The translations under genes and the position numbers were made by a program. Positions 1 through 6,078 of a stretch of 7,666 nucleotides of DNA are shown here, piece after piece. Under the pieces are notes generated by a model. It searched no databases and was not told where the DNA came from. It was given only the letters and a program-made list of their open reading frames with translations. Within the stretch, counting starts at the first letter, position 1, and each line of letters starts with the position of its first letter. Origin of the DNA: a bacterium (GTDB lineage: Bacteria > RBG-13-66-14). The stretch lies in contig JAIOSI010000296.1 of the NCBI GenBank assembly GCA_021107695.1, positions 1 through 7,666 of the forward strand, in the 5' to 3' direction.

Positions 1-174
1 AGATAGGAAGGAGAATATCTTCGTAGTAAATGCCGACGGGAGTAGTCAAACTCCGTTGACTTTCGGTGCCTGTGCGCATGTACCTCCCGTCTGGAGTCCC
101 GATGGTAGCCAAATTGCTTTTCTCTCTAATGAAGAAGATAGGAAGGAGAATATCTTCGTAGTAAATGCCGACGG
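1..174 (+). repeat. Intragenic direct repeat, 39 bp, two exact copies 135 bp apart
   Basis: Bases 1-39 and 136-174 are identical, including synonymous positions, and encode the same DRKENIFVVNADG stretch in two adjacent propeller blades. The 135-base (45-codon) period equals one blade. Identity stops sharply at base 39/174; beyond it the blades match only at motif level. The left end of copy 1 is cut by the window edge, so the repeat may be longer. It fits recent blade duplication or gene conversion inside the gene. Confidence 0.9.
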
Positions 175-679
175 AAGCAACCTGACTCAGTTGACCTTCG
201 ATGGATGCTATGATTTTGCCTGGAGTCCAGACGGACGCTATATCACCTATGATATATTCAACATGGAGGAAGTGAAGCACTTCATCTTCAGAATCAACCC
301 CGATGGAAGCGATCGGATCCAGCTGACAACCGAAGATAGCAGTGAACATACCTGGGTCTCGATCAATACCAGCCCTTCGGAACCAATCTCCGAAATAGTC
401 GAACTACAACCTGTGGAATCACGGGAGCAGCTACAGGTGGTTGTGGACACCCTGCGCCTGCGCAAAAGACCCGGCACCGCTGAAGATGTAGTTGGAATCA
501 TCGAAAAACATGAGGTTGTCGATGTTTTAGGTTACAGCCTCGGTTATGCGGTGGTTCACACCGAGTCTGGCGAGATAGAAGAAGCCTGCGGCTGGGCTGA
601 GATACGCACTGAAGCTGGTCTGGAAGGCTGGGCCTGCGTCGATCTGGACGGCGAGACCTTCCTTACCCCGGCCAGGTAG
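2..679 (+). CDS. C-terminal part of a TolB/PD40-type beta-propeller protein with a C-terminal bacterial SH3 domain (5' partial)
   Basis: The frame is open from the left edge, so the true start lies outside the window; 225 residues are visible. Residues 1-45, 46-85 and about 86-120 read as successive propeller blades, with WSPDG at 31-35 and 74-78 and the recurring NADGS / NPDGS turn followed by a Leu-Thr strand, as in PD40/TolB-like repeats. After a linker (about 121-143), residues 145-215 look like a bacterial SH3 domain (the LRLRKRPG start, and GW-containing strands at 197-198 and 209-210). Propellers of this sort usually act as extracytoplasmic binding scaffolds and SH3b domains often bind cell-wall peptides; the actual ligand here is unknown. 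Codons in the blade region look more AT-rich than in the downstream genes. The stop TAG (677-679) is 6 bases before the next start, suggesting co-transcription. The family call is fairly sure; the function is not. Confidence 0.8.
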   Translation, partial: DRKENIFVVNADGSSQTPLTFGACAHVPPVWSPDGSQIAFLSNEEDRKENIFVVNADGSNLTQLTFDGCYDFAWSPDGRYITYDIFNMEEVKHFIFRINPDGSDRIQLTTEDSSEHTWVSINTSPSEPISEIVELQPVESREQLQVVVDTLRLRKRPGTAEDVVGIIEKHEVVDVLGYSLGYAVVHTESGEIEEACGWAEIRTEAGLEGWACVDLDGETFLTPAR

Positions 680-685
680 CCCCAT

Positions 686-1210
686 ATGCGAACTCTTGTC
701 ATCATTCCAGCGTATAACGAAGCAACCAGGATAGCCCCGGTGGTTCGTCGGGTGCTGGCTTTGAAGCAGCCCATCGACCTGCTGGTGGTGGACGATGCCT
801 CTACCGACAACACAGCAACCGTCGCTGCGGAGTCCGGAGCCACGGTGCTGCACAACCAGCCGCCCAATCGGGGCAAGGGCTTTACTTTACGCAGGGGCTT
901 CGACTACGCCCTGGCGGAGGACTACGACACGGTGGTTACCCTCGACGGCGACGGGCAGCATCCGCCGGAGCTGATTCCCCGCTTCCTCCGGGCAATCGAA
1001 GAGGGAACCGATCTGGTCTATGGCAACCGCCTTCATGATGTCAGCACGATGCCCGCCGCACGGATTTTCTCGAACAAGACCACCAGTCGTCTGGTCTCCT
1101 TTCTGGCGGGGAGGCAGATCCTCGACAGCCAGTGCGGAATGCGGGCGATCCGAGCCTGGGTGCTGCGCTCTGCTCCAACGACCCATGCTGGCTTTGCCGC
1201 CGAGAGCTAG
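686..1210 (+). CDS. Family 2 glycosyltransferase (DPM1/DPG-synthase-like), N-terminal 174 residues before an in-frame amber stop
   Basis: This is a GT-A fold glycosyltransferase resembling polyprenyl-phosphate (dolichol-phosphate mannosyltransferase-like) sugar transferases, which move a sugar from a nucleotide-sugar to a lipid carrier or glycan at the cytoplasmic face. The start IIPAYNE (6-12) is the usual first strand and helix; D36-D37 in VVDDAST bind the nucleotide; D87-x-D89 in LDGDGQH is the metal-binding DxD; GNRL (113-116) and DSQCGMRAI (147-155) are acceptor-side motifs typical of this subgroup. Translation stops at TAG 1208-1210 inside the conserved FxxESE block, but the same frame continues with family-like sequence to TAG 1361-1363, giving 225 codons, a normal length for the membrane-segment-free members. 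The start ATG (686) has only a weak AGG (674-676) upstream and probably depends on coupling to the preceding gene. The truncated product would lack the C-terminal helices and is probably not functional. The exact donor and acceptor cannot be told. Confidence 0.8.
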   Translation: MRTLVIIPAYNEATRIAPVVRRVLALKQPIDLLVVDDASTDNTATVAAESGATVLHNQPPNRGKGFTLRRGFDYALAEDYDTVVTLDGDGQHPPELIPRFLRAIEEGTDLVYGNRLHDVSTMPAARIFSNKTTSRLVSFLAGRQILDSQCGMRAIRAWVLRSAPTTHAGFAAES

Positions 1211-1363
1211 CAGCTTATCCGTCCCGGACGCGCCGGAGCGGTCATCTGCGGCGTTCGCATCCCCAACATCTACGACGGCGACACCGGCAGCCACATGAAC
1301 GTGGTCAAAGACACCCTGCGTTTCATGGCGATGTGGTTTAGGTATCTGGCGAGATTGTGGTAG
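1208..1363 (+). pseudogene. In-frame amber codon and the separated C-terminal part of the family 2 glycosyltransferase
   Basis: The TAG at 1208-1210 replaces what should be the second Glu of the conserved ES-E motif (one G-to-T change from GAG). Translation resumes without any frame change as QLIRPGRAGAV, then IPNIYDG, a GSHMN motif and KDTLRFMAMW, matching the usual IY...SH...D..RF ending of DPM1-like enzymes, and ends with TAG at 1361-1363. No start codon with a ribosome-binding site is seen for independent translation of this piece. Options are a nonsense-mutated pseudogene, a base-call error, or UAG suppression. Other genes here end in TAG (677, 1361, 4898), which argues against general reassignment. 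Confidence 0.75.
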
Positions 1364-1366
1364 ATT

Positions 1367-1411
1367 CTGCCCCCCACCCTTCCCTCTATCCAGAGGGGAG
1401 AGGGGAAGCAG
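1367..1411 (+). repeat. Intergenic GC-rich palindromic repeat, copy 1
   Basis: It begins CTGCCCCCCACCC and ends GGGGAAGCAG. The outer CTGC/GCAG arms (1367-1370, 1408-1411) enclose a strong inner hairpin CCCTCT-ATCC-AGAGGG (1382-1397), extendable by a few pairs. This C-run/hairpin/G-run layout is that of the short dispersed intergenic repeats common in many bacterial genomes. A related copy in opposite orientation lies at 4912-4959. It lies directly after the glycosyltransferase stop and could attenuate transcription or stabilise the 3' end of the mRNA, but no T-tract follows, so it is not called a terminator. Confidence 0.6.
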
Positions 1412-1493
1412 TTCTGAGCAAATGCAGGGTTTGTCTGGGTACAGCACACCATGTGCCTCTTGTTTAACACGGAGATTTCCGTTAACATCCCTG

Positions 1494-1522
1494 CTGATTA
1501 ACAGAGAGTTCGACTTTATAAC
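1494..1522 (+). promoter_or_regulatory. Candidate sigma70-type promoter for the Clp-like gene
   Basis: TATAAC (1517-1522) matches five of six bases of a -10 box; a weak -35 CTGATT (1494-1499) sits 17 bases upstream. Transcription would begin near 1530, about 40 bases before the GTG start. A second, weaker option is TTGTTT (1460-1465) with TAACAT (1483-1488), also 17 bases apart and spanning the small hairpin ACGGA-GATT-TCCGT (1469-1482). The rest of the 207-base gap (1364-1570) holds the palindromic repeat, another small inverted repeat GCACA-CCA-TGTGC (1444-1456), and nothing that looks coding. Assigned by eye only. Confidence 0.35.
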
Positions 1523-1570
1523 AATCATTTCCTCTATTTTGGGGATTTCAGTAAGATTCTGGGAGGTTCT

Positions 1571-3754
1571 GTGCCGGAGATACAACTAAACGAAAAGACC
1601 CGACGCATTCTTCAGGGCGCGCTGGGGCTGGTTCCTGTTGGTGAGAAGCTGGAGCCACGTCAGCTGTTTACCTCTCTTTTGGTTACCGAGCAGGAGATTT
1701 TTAACAAGCTGGGACTCCAGGTGGAACCGCTGCTGCTGGTCGTCAAGGAACAGCTGATTGAGGACGCTCCCGACGGCGAAGCCGAAGAGCGGAAGGTGGA
1801 ACTCAGCGACGAAACCCGGACGGTTCTGAACGAGGCTGCCACCCTTGCCGGGGAGCAGGAAGCCGACTCCGTTGGAACCTACCAGCTTACGATCAGCCTG
1901 GTACGCCACGGTGGCGAGCGACTGCGGAAGTTCCTTGGTGAAATCGGCATTGACCCGGATCAGTTCGCGAATAACCTCCTCGCCGCGCCTCAGGTCTGGA
2001 CGGCGGAGACCGAGGCACTGCTGACCTCGATTGGTGATGACTGGACGGAACGGGCTAAGGAAGGAAAGGTCGCCTCACGCAAGGGTCGAGAGAAAGAGGT
2101 TGACCGCCTCATCGAGACCCTGCTTCATCACGATAAGCGCAATCCCCTGCTGGTCGGTGCCGCCGGGGTTGGCAAAAGCACCCTGATTGAGCAACTCGCC
2201 CTGCGCCTGATTAGCGATAAACTGCCGGAGCGGCTCCGTGGACTGCGCCTGATCCATATTCACCCCGACCGGATGTTCGCCGGAATAGACAAACTGCCCG
2301 ACTTCTCCGCCCGGGTTGAGACACTGATTGAGGAAGCCGGCGATGGCGCGACCATCCTCTTCCTCGACGACATCCACCGCTACGTGATTGATGAAAGCGG
2401 CAACTTCAACGCCGCCCTTGCCAATGTCGTCAAGGCTCTGCTGGTTCATCCTCAGGTCATCATCATTGGCGCGACTTCTACAGTGCAGTACTTCAACTAT
2501 GTGGAGAGCGATGCTGCTTTGGATCGACGTTTCGACCTGATTCGGGTTATCGAGCCGGACGAAGCCGCCGCCCTTGCCATGCTTCAGGAGAGTGCCGATG
2601 AGCTGGAGGAGTACCATCAGGTAAAAATCTCCGCCACCGCGCTCAAGTCCGCCCTGCGACTGGCGGGAATCTATCTCCATCGCCGCCGTCGCCTCGATGC
2701 CTCCATCGACATCCTCGACCAGGCCTCGGCACGCGCCTATCTCTCACGAGGAGACAACGACAGCAAGCCCCGGGTTCGACTGGCTGAGGTCGAGCAGACC
2801 GTGGTCGAGATGACCGGCATCAACACCCCCGGCGTTACCGCCAACCTGCGGAAGAAGTTCCGCAACCTGGAAAAGTTCCTCAACAAACGGGTCATCGGTC
2901 AGGCAGAAGCCGTAGGGACCATCTCCGGCGTGATTCGCTACACGAAGAGCAAGTTCGACCTGACCCGCTCCAAGCCCGACGGCGTGTTCCTGCTGATCGG
3001 TCCTTCGGGAAGCGGCAAGACGAAGATTTCTGCTTCGCTCGCAGAGTTCTTCTTTGGCGATGCCAGCACCCTGATCGACTTCGGGTTGGGGCAGCTCAAT
3101 CCGGATAAAGAGCTTCACGATCTGATGGGCAACGAGGGTCCCACCCTGGTGAACTACGTCCGCCAGCTCCCCAACGGGGTGATTCTCCTCGATAACGTGG
3201 ACAAGACCAGCCCGGAGGTTCGCGACTATATCCGCCGGATTATCCATCAGGGCTGGGCACTGGACTCAGCGGGGAACCCTGTGGACTTCTCCAACGCGAC
3301 CATCCTGATGACCGCCTTCCGTTCGACCTTTACCGAGGGCGGACTGGGCTACACCGGCAGCGCGGACTATCTGGAAGATCCGACTAAGCTGCGCTCCGAG
3401 CTGGAGAAGGTCGTCGGTCCTCGCTTCCTCAACAGCATTGATGAAATCCTCCTGCTGCGCCGCCTGACCGTGAATGACAGTATGCAGATTCTCGAAAACA
3501 AGCTCCTCCCCGAAGCCGTGAAGCTGATGGAAGAGCAGGGAGTAAAGCTGGAGGTAACCACCCGCGCGCTCAAGTACATCGCCCGCATGGGCTATTCCGA
3601 GACCTTCGGTGCCAGCTACCTGAAGAACACCTTCAAGCGGCTGGTGCTGATTCCGGTAACCACTCGCCTCTTCGAGATGCGCAGCCACAAGAACGCCAGC
3701 GTCCGGGTCGTCCTCCGTGGCGACAACCTGGCAGTCATCCGCCAGCACACCTAA
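1571..3754 (+). CDS. Divergent ClpA/ClpB/ClpC-type tandem AAA+ (Hsp100) protein with a degenerate second ATPase domain
   Basis: This cytoplasmic Hsp100-like protein has 727 residues, ClpA-sized. The GTG start is supported by GGGAGG at 1561-1566. Residues 5-62 and 78-137 resemble the two Clp N-domain repeats. D1 (about 160-395) has Walker A GAAGVGKST (196-204), Walker B LFLDDIH (263-269; Asp267 where Glu is usual), sensor-1 region IGATS (299-303) and arginine finger R319-R320 in ALDRRF. A short linker, with no ClpB-type M domain, leads through RVIGQAEAV (440-448) to D2 (about 440-720): Walker A GPSGSGKT (477-484), but Walker B is LLDNVDK (Asn542 for Glu), sensor 1 is MTAF (Phe583 for Asn), the arginine finger motif is FLNSID (Ser622 for Arg) and sensor 2 is FGASYLK (Ser682 for Arg). 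The D2 GYVG pore loop is missing in a deletion of about 8 residues near 520, and the D1 pore-loop Tyr is Lys241. LGY (592-594) sits where ClpA/ClpC carry their ClpP-binding IGL/VGF tripeptide. The family is certain. Canonical threading looks unlikely; D2 may bind but not hydrolyse ATP. No ClpP, ClpS or adaptor gene is adjacent. Confidence 0.9.
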   Translation: MPEIQLNEKTRRILQGALGLVPVGEKLEPRQLFTSLLVTEQEIFNKLGLQVEPLLLVVKEQLIEDAPDGEAEERKVELSDETRTVLNEAATLAGEQEADSVGTYQLTISLVRHGGERLRKFLGEIGIDPDQFANNLLAAPQVWTAETEALLTSIGDDWTERAKEGKVASRKGREKEVDRLIETLLHHDKRNPLLVGAAGVGKSTLIEQLALRLISDKLPERLRGLRLIHIHPDRMFAGIDKLPDFSARVETLIEEAGDGATILFLDDIHRYVIDESGNFNAALANVVKALLVHPQVIIIGATSTVQYFNYVESDAALDRRFDLIRVIEPDEAAALAMLQESADELEEYHQVKISATALKSALRLAGIYLHRRRRLDASIDILDQASARAYLSRGDNDSKPRVRLAEVEQTVVEMTGINTPGVTANLRKKFRNLEKFLNKRVIGQAEAVGTISGVIRYTKSKFDLTRSKPDGVFLLIGPSGSGKTKISASLAEFFFGDASTLIDFGLGQLNPDKELHDLMGNEGPTLVNYVRQLPNGVILLDNVDKTSPEVRDYIRRIIHQGWALDSAGNPVDFSNATILMTAFRSTFTEGGLGYTGSADYLEDPTKLRSELEKVVGPRFLNSIDEILLLRRLTVNDSMQILENKLLPEAVKLMEEQGVKLEVTTRALKYIARMGYSETFGASYLKNTFKRLVLIPVTTRLFEMRSHKNASVRVVLRGDNLAVIRQHT

Positions 3755-3756
3755 GC

Positions 3757-3778
3757 AGCGCGGTGCGTTGCATCACAG
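3757..3778 (+). repeat. Decayed copy of the GGTGCG hairpin repeat
   Basis: This 22-base stretch just after the Clp-like stop matches 3854-3875 at 19 of 22 positions; all three differences are C/T transitions. The palindrome is imperfect here (one C-A mismatch and one G-T pair in the 7-pair stem), while it is perfect in the other copy, suggesting decay of a once-symmetric hairpin. Between the two copies are the short tandem ACTAACCC at 3830-3837 and 3840-3847 and no recognisable promoter. Confidence 0.6.
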
Positions 3779-3853
3779 TTTCGCGATTACGAAAATAGAC
3801 CGATAGGCGTGGTCTCCGCGTTTGAATCAACTAACCCGGACTAACCCATAGGT

Positions 3854-3905
3854 AGCGTGGTGCGCTGCACCACAGAGGGGCGGGCTGACACACAGGTCCG
3901 CCCCT
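3854..3905 (+). repeat. Two-hairpin intergenic repeat element
   Basis: Hairpin 1 is GTGGTGC-GCT-GCACCAC (3857-3873), a perfect 7-base-pair stem. Hairpin 2 is AGGGGCGG (3876-3883) pairing perfectly with CCGCCCCT (3898-3905) across a 14-base loop containing ACACACAGG. The composition and the peptide it would encode (GRADTQVRP) are those of short dispersed intergenic repeats seen in various bacterial genomes. It lies in the 210-base gap before the M23 peptidase gene and contains an in-frame GTG (3857) that can mislead start prediction. It may act on mRNA structure, but no T-tract follows. Confidence 0.65.
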
Positions 3906-3964
3906 GCAAGCAACAATCCCATCAACCGCAACCTGCCCAAAAACTCCACGGGAAACACCCACCG

Positions 3965-4900
3965 ATGAACATATTCCGTAAGCTGATGTCCTTTCGCGGG
4001 ATTTCCGTCAAAGTCATCCCCCACGCCGATGCCAGCGTCCGCAACGTTCACCTGCCCTACTGGCTGCTGACCCTGATCGCCCTGGTGGGTCTGGGGCTGA
4101 TCGGCGGGCTGGTCTTTCTGGGAGTCAACTTCGCCCAGCAGGTGGTGGACGAAGACAGGCTGGAGCTTCTCCAGGGACAAACCACCGACCAGGACGAGCA
4201 GCTGACCCTCTTCGAGGAGCAGATCAGCAAGCTGGAGATAGGCTTGGCGACGCTGGACAACTACCGCGAGCAGCTCGATGAACTGCACCCCTATCTCACT
4301 CTGGATAACCCTGACCTGCTGGAGGCACGGGCGGCGGAGTTCACCAGCAGCCTGAACATGGACGAGATTCAGGCGGCAGGACAGGCCGGGCGGGCGGCGA
4401 TCAACCGCCTCGTCGAGCGAGCCTCCAAGCTTCACGCCTCGTACACCCGGATTGAGGGTAACCTGGAGGCAGACCAGGCACGACTCCGCTTTACTCGCAG
4501 CATCCGTCCGGTGGAGGGCGAGCAGTGCTGGATCACCACCGCCTTCGGTAACCAGATGAGCGAGTTCACCGGACGCAGCTACTTCCACCGGGGGATTGAC
4601 TTCACCGCTCCGACGGGATCATTGATCCTGGCTCCGGCGGACGGCACCGTAATTTACGCCGACCACGAGGGCAACTTCGGTCTGAAGCTGACCATCGATC
4701 ACGGTGGCTACTACGAAACCACCTATACCCACCTGAGCCGGGTTTACGTGCAGCCGGGAGATGTCATTACCCGGGCGCAGCTGATCGCCGCCGTCGGCAC
4801 CACCGGACGCACTCTTGGACCGAAGCTGCATTACGAAGTCCTCCGTGGCGGAAGGAACCTCGACCCCAGCCGCTTCTTCCTGCCCGACAGAGAGATTTAG
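3965..4900 (+). CDS. Membrane-anchored M23 (LytM-type) metallopeptidase, with Lys in place of the first His of HxH
   Basis: This 311-residue protein has a short basic cytoplasmic N-terminus with the VKVIPHADASVRNVHLP leader common in anchored M23 proteins, one transmembrane segment (about 32-54), a charged helical, probably coiled-coil periplasmic stretch (about 60-110 and 140-180), and a C-terminal M23 domain (about 188-303). Family members cut peptidoglycan cross-links or, when degenerate, activate amidases. Zinc ligands H208 and D212 (HRGID) and H289 (LHYEV) are present, as is H256 (YTHLS). The usual GPHLHYEV reads GPKLHYEV, so the first His of HxH is Lys287; in LytM this His helps position the catalytic water, so activity may be reduced or absent. 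I chose ATG 3965, although its GGGA (3950-3953) is weak; upstream in-frame GTG 3857 lies in an intergenic repeat and would add 36 residues unlike the family. It stops with TAG. Confidence 0.85.
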   Translation: MNIFRKLMSFRGISVKVIPHADASVRNVHLPYWLLTLIALVGLGLIGGLVFLGVNFAQQVVDEDRLELLQGQTTDQDEQLTLFEEQISKLEIGLATLDNYREQLDELHPYLTLDNPDLLEARAAEFTSSLNMDEIQAAGQAGRAAINRLVERASKLHASYTRIEGNLEADQARLRFTRSIRPVEGEQCWITTAFGNQMSEFTGRSYFHRGIDFTAPTGSLILAPADGTVIYADHEGNFGLKLTIDHGGYYETTYTHLSRVYVQPGDVITRAQLIAAVGTTGRTLGPKLHYEVLRGGRNLDPSRFFLPDREI

Positions 4901-4911
4901 CAACGCCATAG

Positions 4912-4959
4912 CTGTTCTCCTTCCTCCCTTTGGGGGAAAGGCTGGGATGGGGGGCTAAG
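4912..4959 (-). repeat. Intergenic GC-rich palindromic repeat, copy 2 (opposite orientation)
   Basis: Read on the - strand it starts with TTAGCCCCCCATCCC and ends GGGAGGAAGGAG, matching the C-run/hairpin/G-run plan of 1367-1411, including the shared GCCCCCCA. The central hairpin is CCTTT-GGGGG-AAAGG (+ strand 4927-4941). On the - strand it would encode APHPSLSPKGRKE, the type of spurious peptide these dispersed repeats often produce in automatic gene calls. It fills most of the 89-base gap between the M23 gene and the next start. Confidence 0.6.
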
Positions 4960-4960
4960 A

Positions 4961-4966
4961 TATAAG
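4961..4966 (+). promoter_or_regulatory. Possible -10 box (TATAAG) before the propeller-rimM-TPR run
   Basis: TATAAG matches five of six bases of the sigma70 -10 box and lies about 24 bases before the ATG at 4990, after the palindromic repeat. No good -35 is present 16-18 bases upstream, where the repeat lies. It is the only plausible promoter element I see ahead of the three overlapping genes. Confidence 0.25.
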
Positions 4967-4989
4967 ACCAACCTCCGAAGGAGACCACA

Positions 4990-6078
4990 ATGCAGTCGAA
5001 GCAACGCATTCTGAGCCTGCTCCTGTTACTCTGCACTACCGTGGCGAGTATCGAGATGGGTACAGTCGAGGAGTTCCGGACTGATTACTATGATAGCGGT
5101 GGATACACTATGGAACTGGTGTACACCGACTACTCCTCCGGAGAGGCGGAGCTGTGGCTACTCGATTGCTGGAGTGAACCAGAGTCGCTGGAGATAAACG
5201 GACGCTTCGCGTCGGGGATGGGTGAATTCGGTGTCGGCGGATGTTACGTCAATCCGTCTTTCCTTGTTTTCGAGACTCCGGGGCGGGGTGGTTATGATCT
5301 GGCGGCTGGATATACCTACGGCGAGAAACTGTTTATCATTGTTGACGACCCCGGTGAAGACCTGCAACCAGAAATTTTCGGCAACGGTTGTATGGCTTTC
5401 AGTCGAGAAAACACAGAGGGCGGCTATGACATCGCCCTCTGGAGTGCTGACTCCGGCGTGAAGGTATTGGATCTGGGTCCCGGCGACCAGATGTGGCCCA
5501 CTTTTTTCTATGCAGCTTCTACAGAAGAATTATTACCCGAGTGGGCTGACCCTTACACCTACGAGTCGCAACCCGGCGAATGTGATCCGCTTAGCGAGGG
5601 TGTTATCCTGATTTATCAGGACAATCCCGACGGCGACTACCGATTGCACTACGCCTTTATTGCTCCCGGCGGTGTCGTTGACCACTACGGTGAGTTGACA
5701 GGAATCGAGTTCGACGGTGAGATGCTCTGCCCTGATCTGCCCAACCGATACTACAACAAGCCGGATTACTATCCCGACGGCTCGACGCTCCTTGCCTTCC
5801 AGGGTCTCGTGGACGACAACCGCGATATCTACCTCGCCGATGTCCACATGTACGATGGAAAACTGGTCGCCGAGAATCTGCGGCAACTGACCGATTGGAC
5901 GGGGCAGGAGAAGTTTCCTGACATTTACGCTGGCTATGGCTCTACCTGGTGCTTCTTCTCCTCTGACCGCGACGGCGACTACGACATCTACGCCCTGTGG
6001 ATCGAAGAGATGCGCTTTTACCAATTAACTGACGAACCGGGAACCCAAACCGCACCACTATTGATGACTACCCTATGA
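4990..6078 (+). CDS. Secreted beta-propeller-like protein of unknown function (TolB/PD40-like)
   Basis: The protein has 362 residues. The start is well supported by AAGGAG (4978-4983), 6 bases before ATG. Residues 1-20 form a Sec signal peptide (K4, R6, then a Leu-rich core with likely cleavage after VAS at 18-20); Cys15 is preceded by Leu, so a lipobox is unlikely. The mature part has recurring Asp-rich turns followed by Tyr-Asp/Ile strands: GGYDLAAG (100-107), GGYDIALWS (144-152), GDYRLHYAF (215-223), NRDIYLADV (277-285) and GDYDIYALW (329-337), together with the YYPDG (260-264) and RQLTDW / YQLTDEPG blade ends typical of PD40 or TolB-like propellers. Several cysteines (60, 85, 134, 198, 247, 321) could form disulfides. 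No catalytic motif is recognised. Its stop TGA overlaps the rimM start (ATGA), implying translational coupling. It is a different protein from the propeller at the left edge, without the SH3 domain. A scaffold or binding role is only inferred. Confidence 0.75.
   Translation: MQSKQRILSLLLLLCTTVASIEMGTVEEFRTDYYDSGGYTMELVYTDYSSGEAELWLLDCWSEPESLEINGRFASGMGEFGVGGCYVNPSFLVFETPGRGGYDLAAGYTYGEKLFIIVDDPGEDLQPEIFGNGCMAFSRENTEGGYDIALWSADSGVKVLDLGPGDQMWPTFFYAASTEELLPEWADPYTYESQPGECDPLSEGVILIYQDNPDGDYRLHYAFIAPGGVVDHYGELTGIEFDGEMLCPDLPNRYYNKPDYYPDGSTLLAFQGLVDDNRDIYLADVHMYDGKLVAENLRQLTDWTGQEKFPDIYAGYGSTWCFFSSDRDGDYDIYALWIEEMRFYQLTDEPGTQTAPLLMTTL

Noticed and set aside
1200..1230. Frameshift as the cause of the broken glycosyltransferase
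   Set aside because: The sequence on both sides of the TAG is in the same frame, so a nonsense codon, not an indel, explains the break.
677..1363. General reassignment of TAG as a sense codon, fusing the propeller, glycosyltransferase and tail in one frame
   Set aside because: All three pieces are in the same frame, but TAG also ends the M23 gene, where the following bases are a non-coding repeat, and TAG 1361 is followed by a repeat with a TGA soon after.
1379..1400. Rho-independent terminator after the glycosyltransferase
   Set aside because: The hairpin is strong but no T-run follows on either strand; it fits better as part of a dispersed palindromic repeat.
1364..1570. Small RNA or tRNA gene in the intergenic region
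   Set aside because: Only short hairpins are seen; there is no cloverleaf, CCA end or clear promoter-terminator pair.
887..1585. Long - strand open frame of 232 codons
   Set aside because: It lies antisense to the glycosyltransferase and crosses the palindromic repeat; it has no family-like motif, and the + strand carries clear glycosyltransferase motifs.
3820..3850. Promoter for the M23 gene using TTGAAT at 3822-3827
   Set aside because: No acceptable -10 box is found 16-18 bases downstream.
3827..4588. Long - strand open frame of 253 codons over the M23 gene
   Set aside because: It is antisense to a well-supported M23 protein; its end near 3860-3905 is only the translated hairpin repeat.
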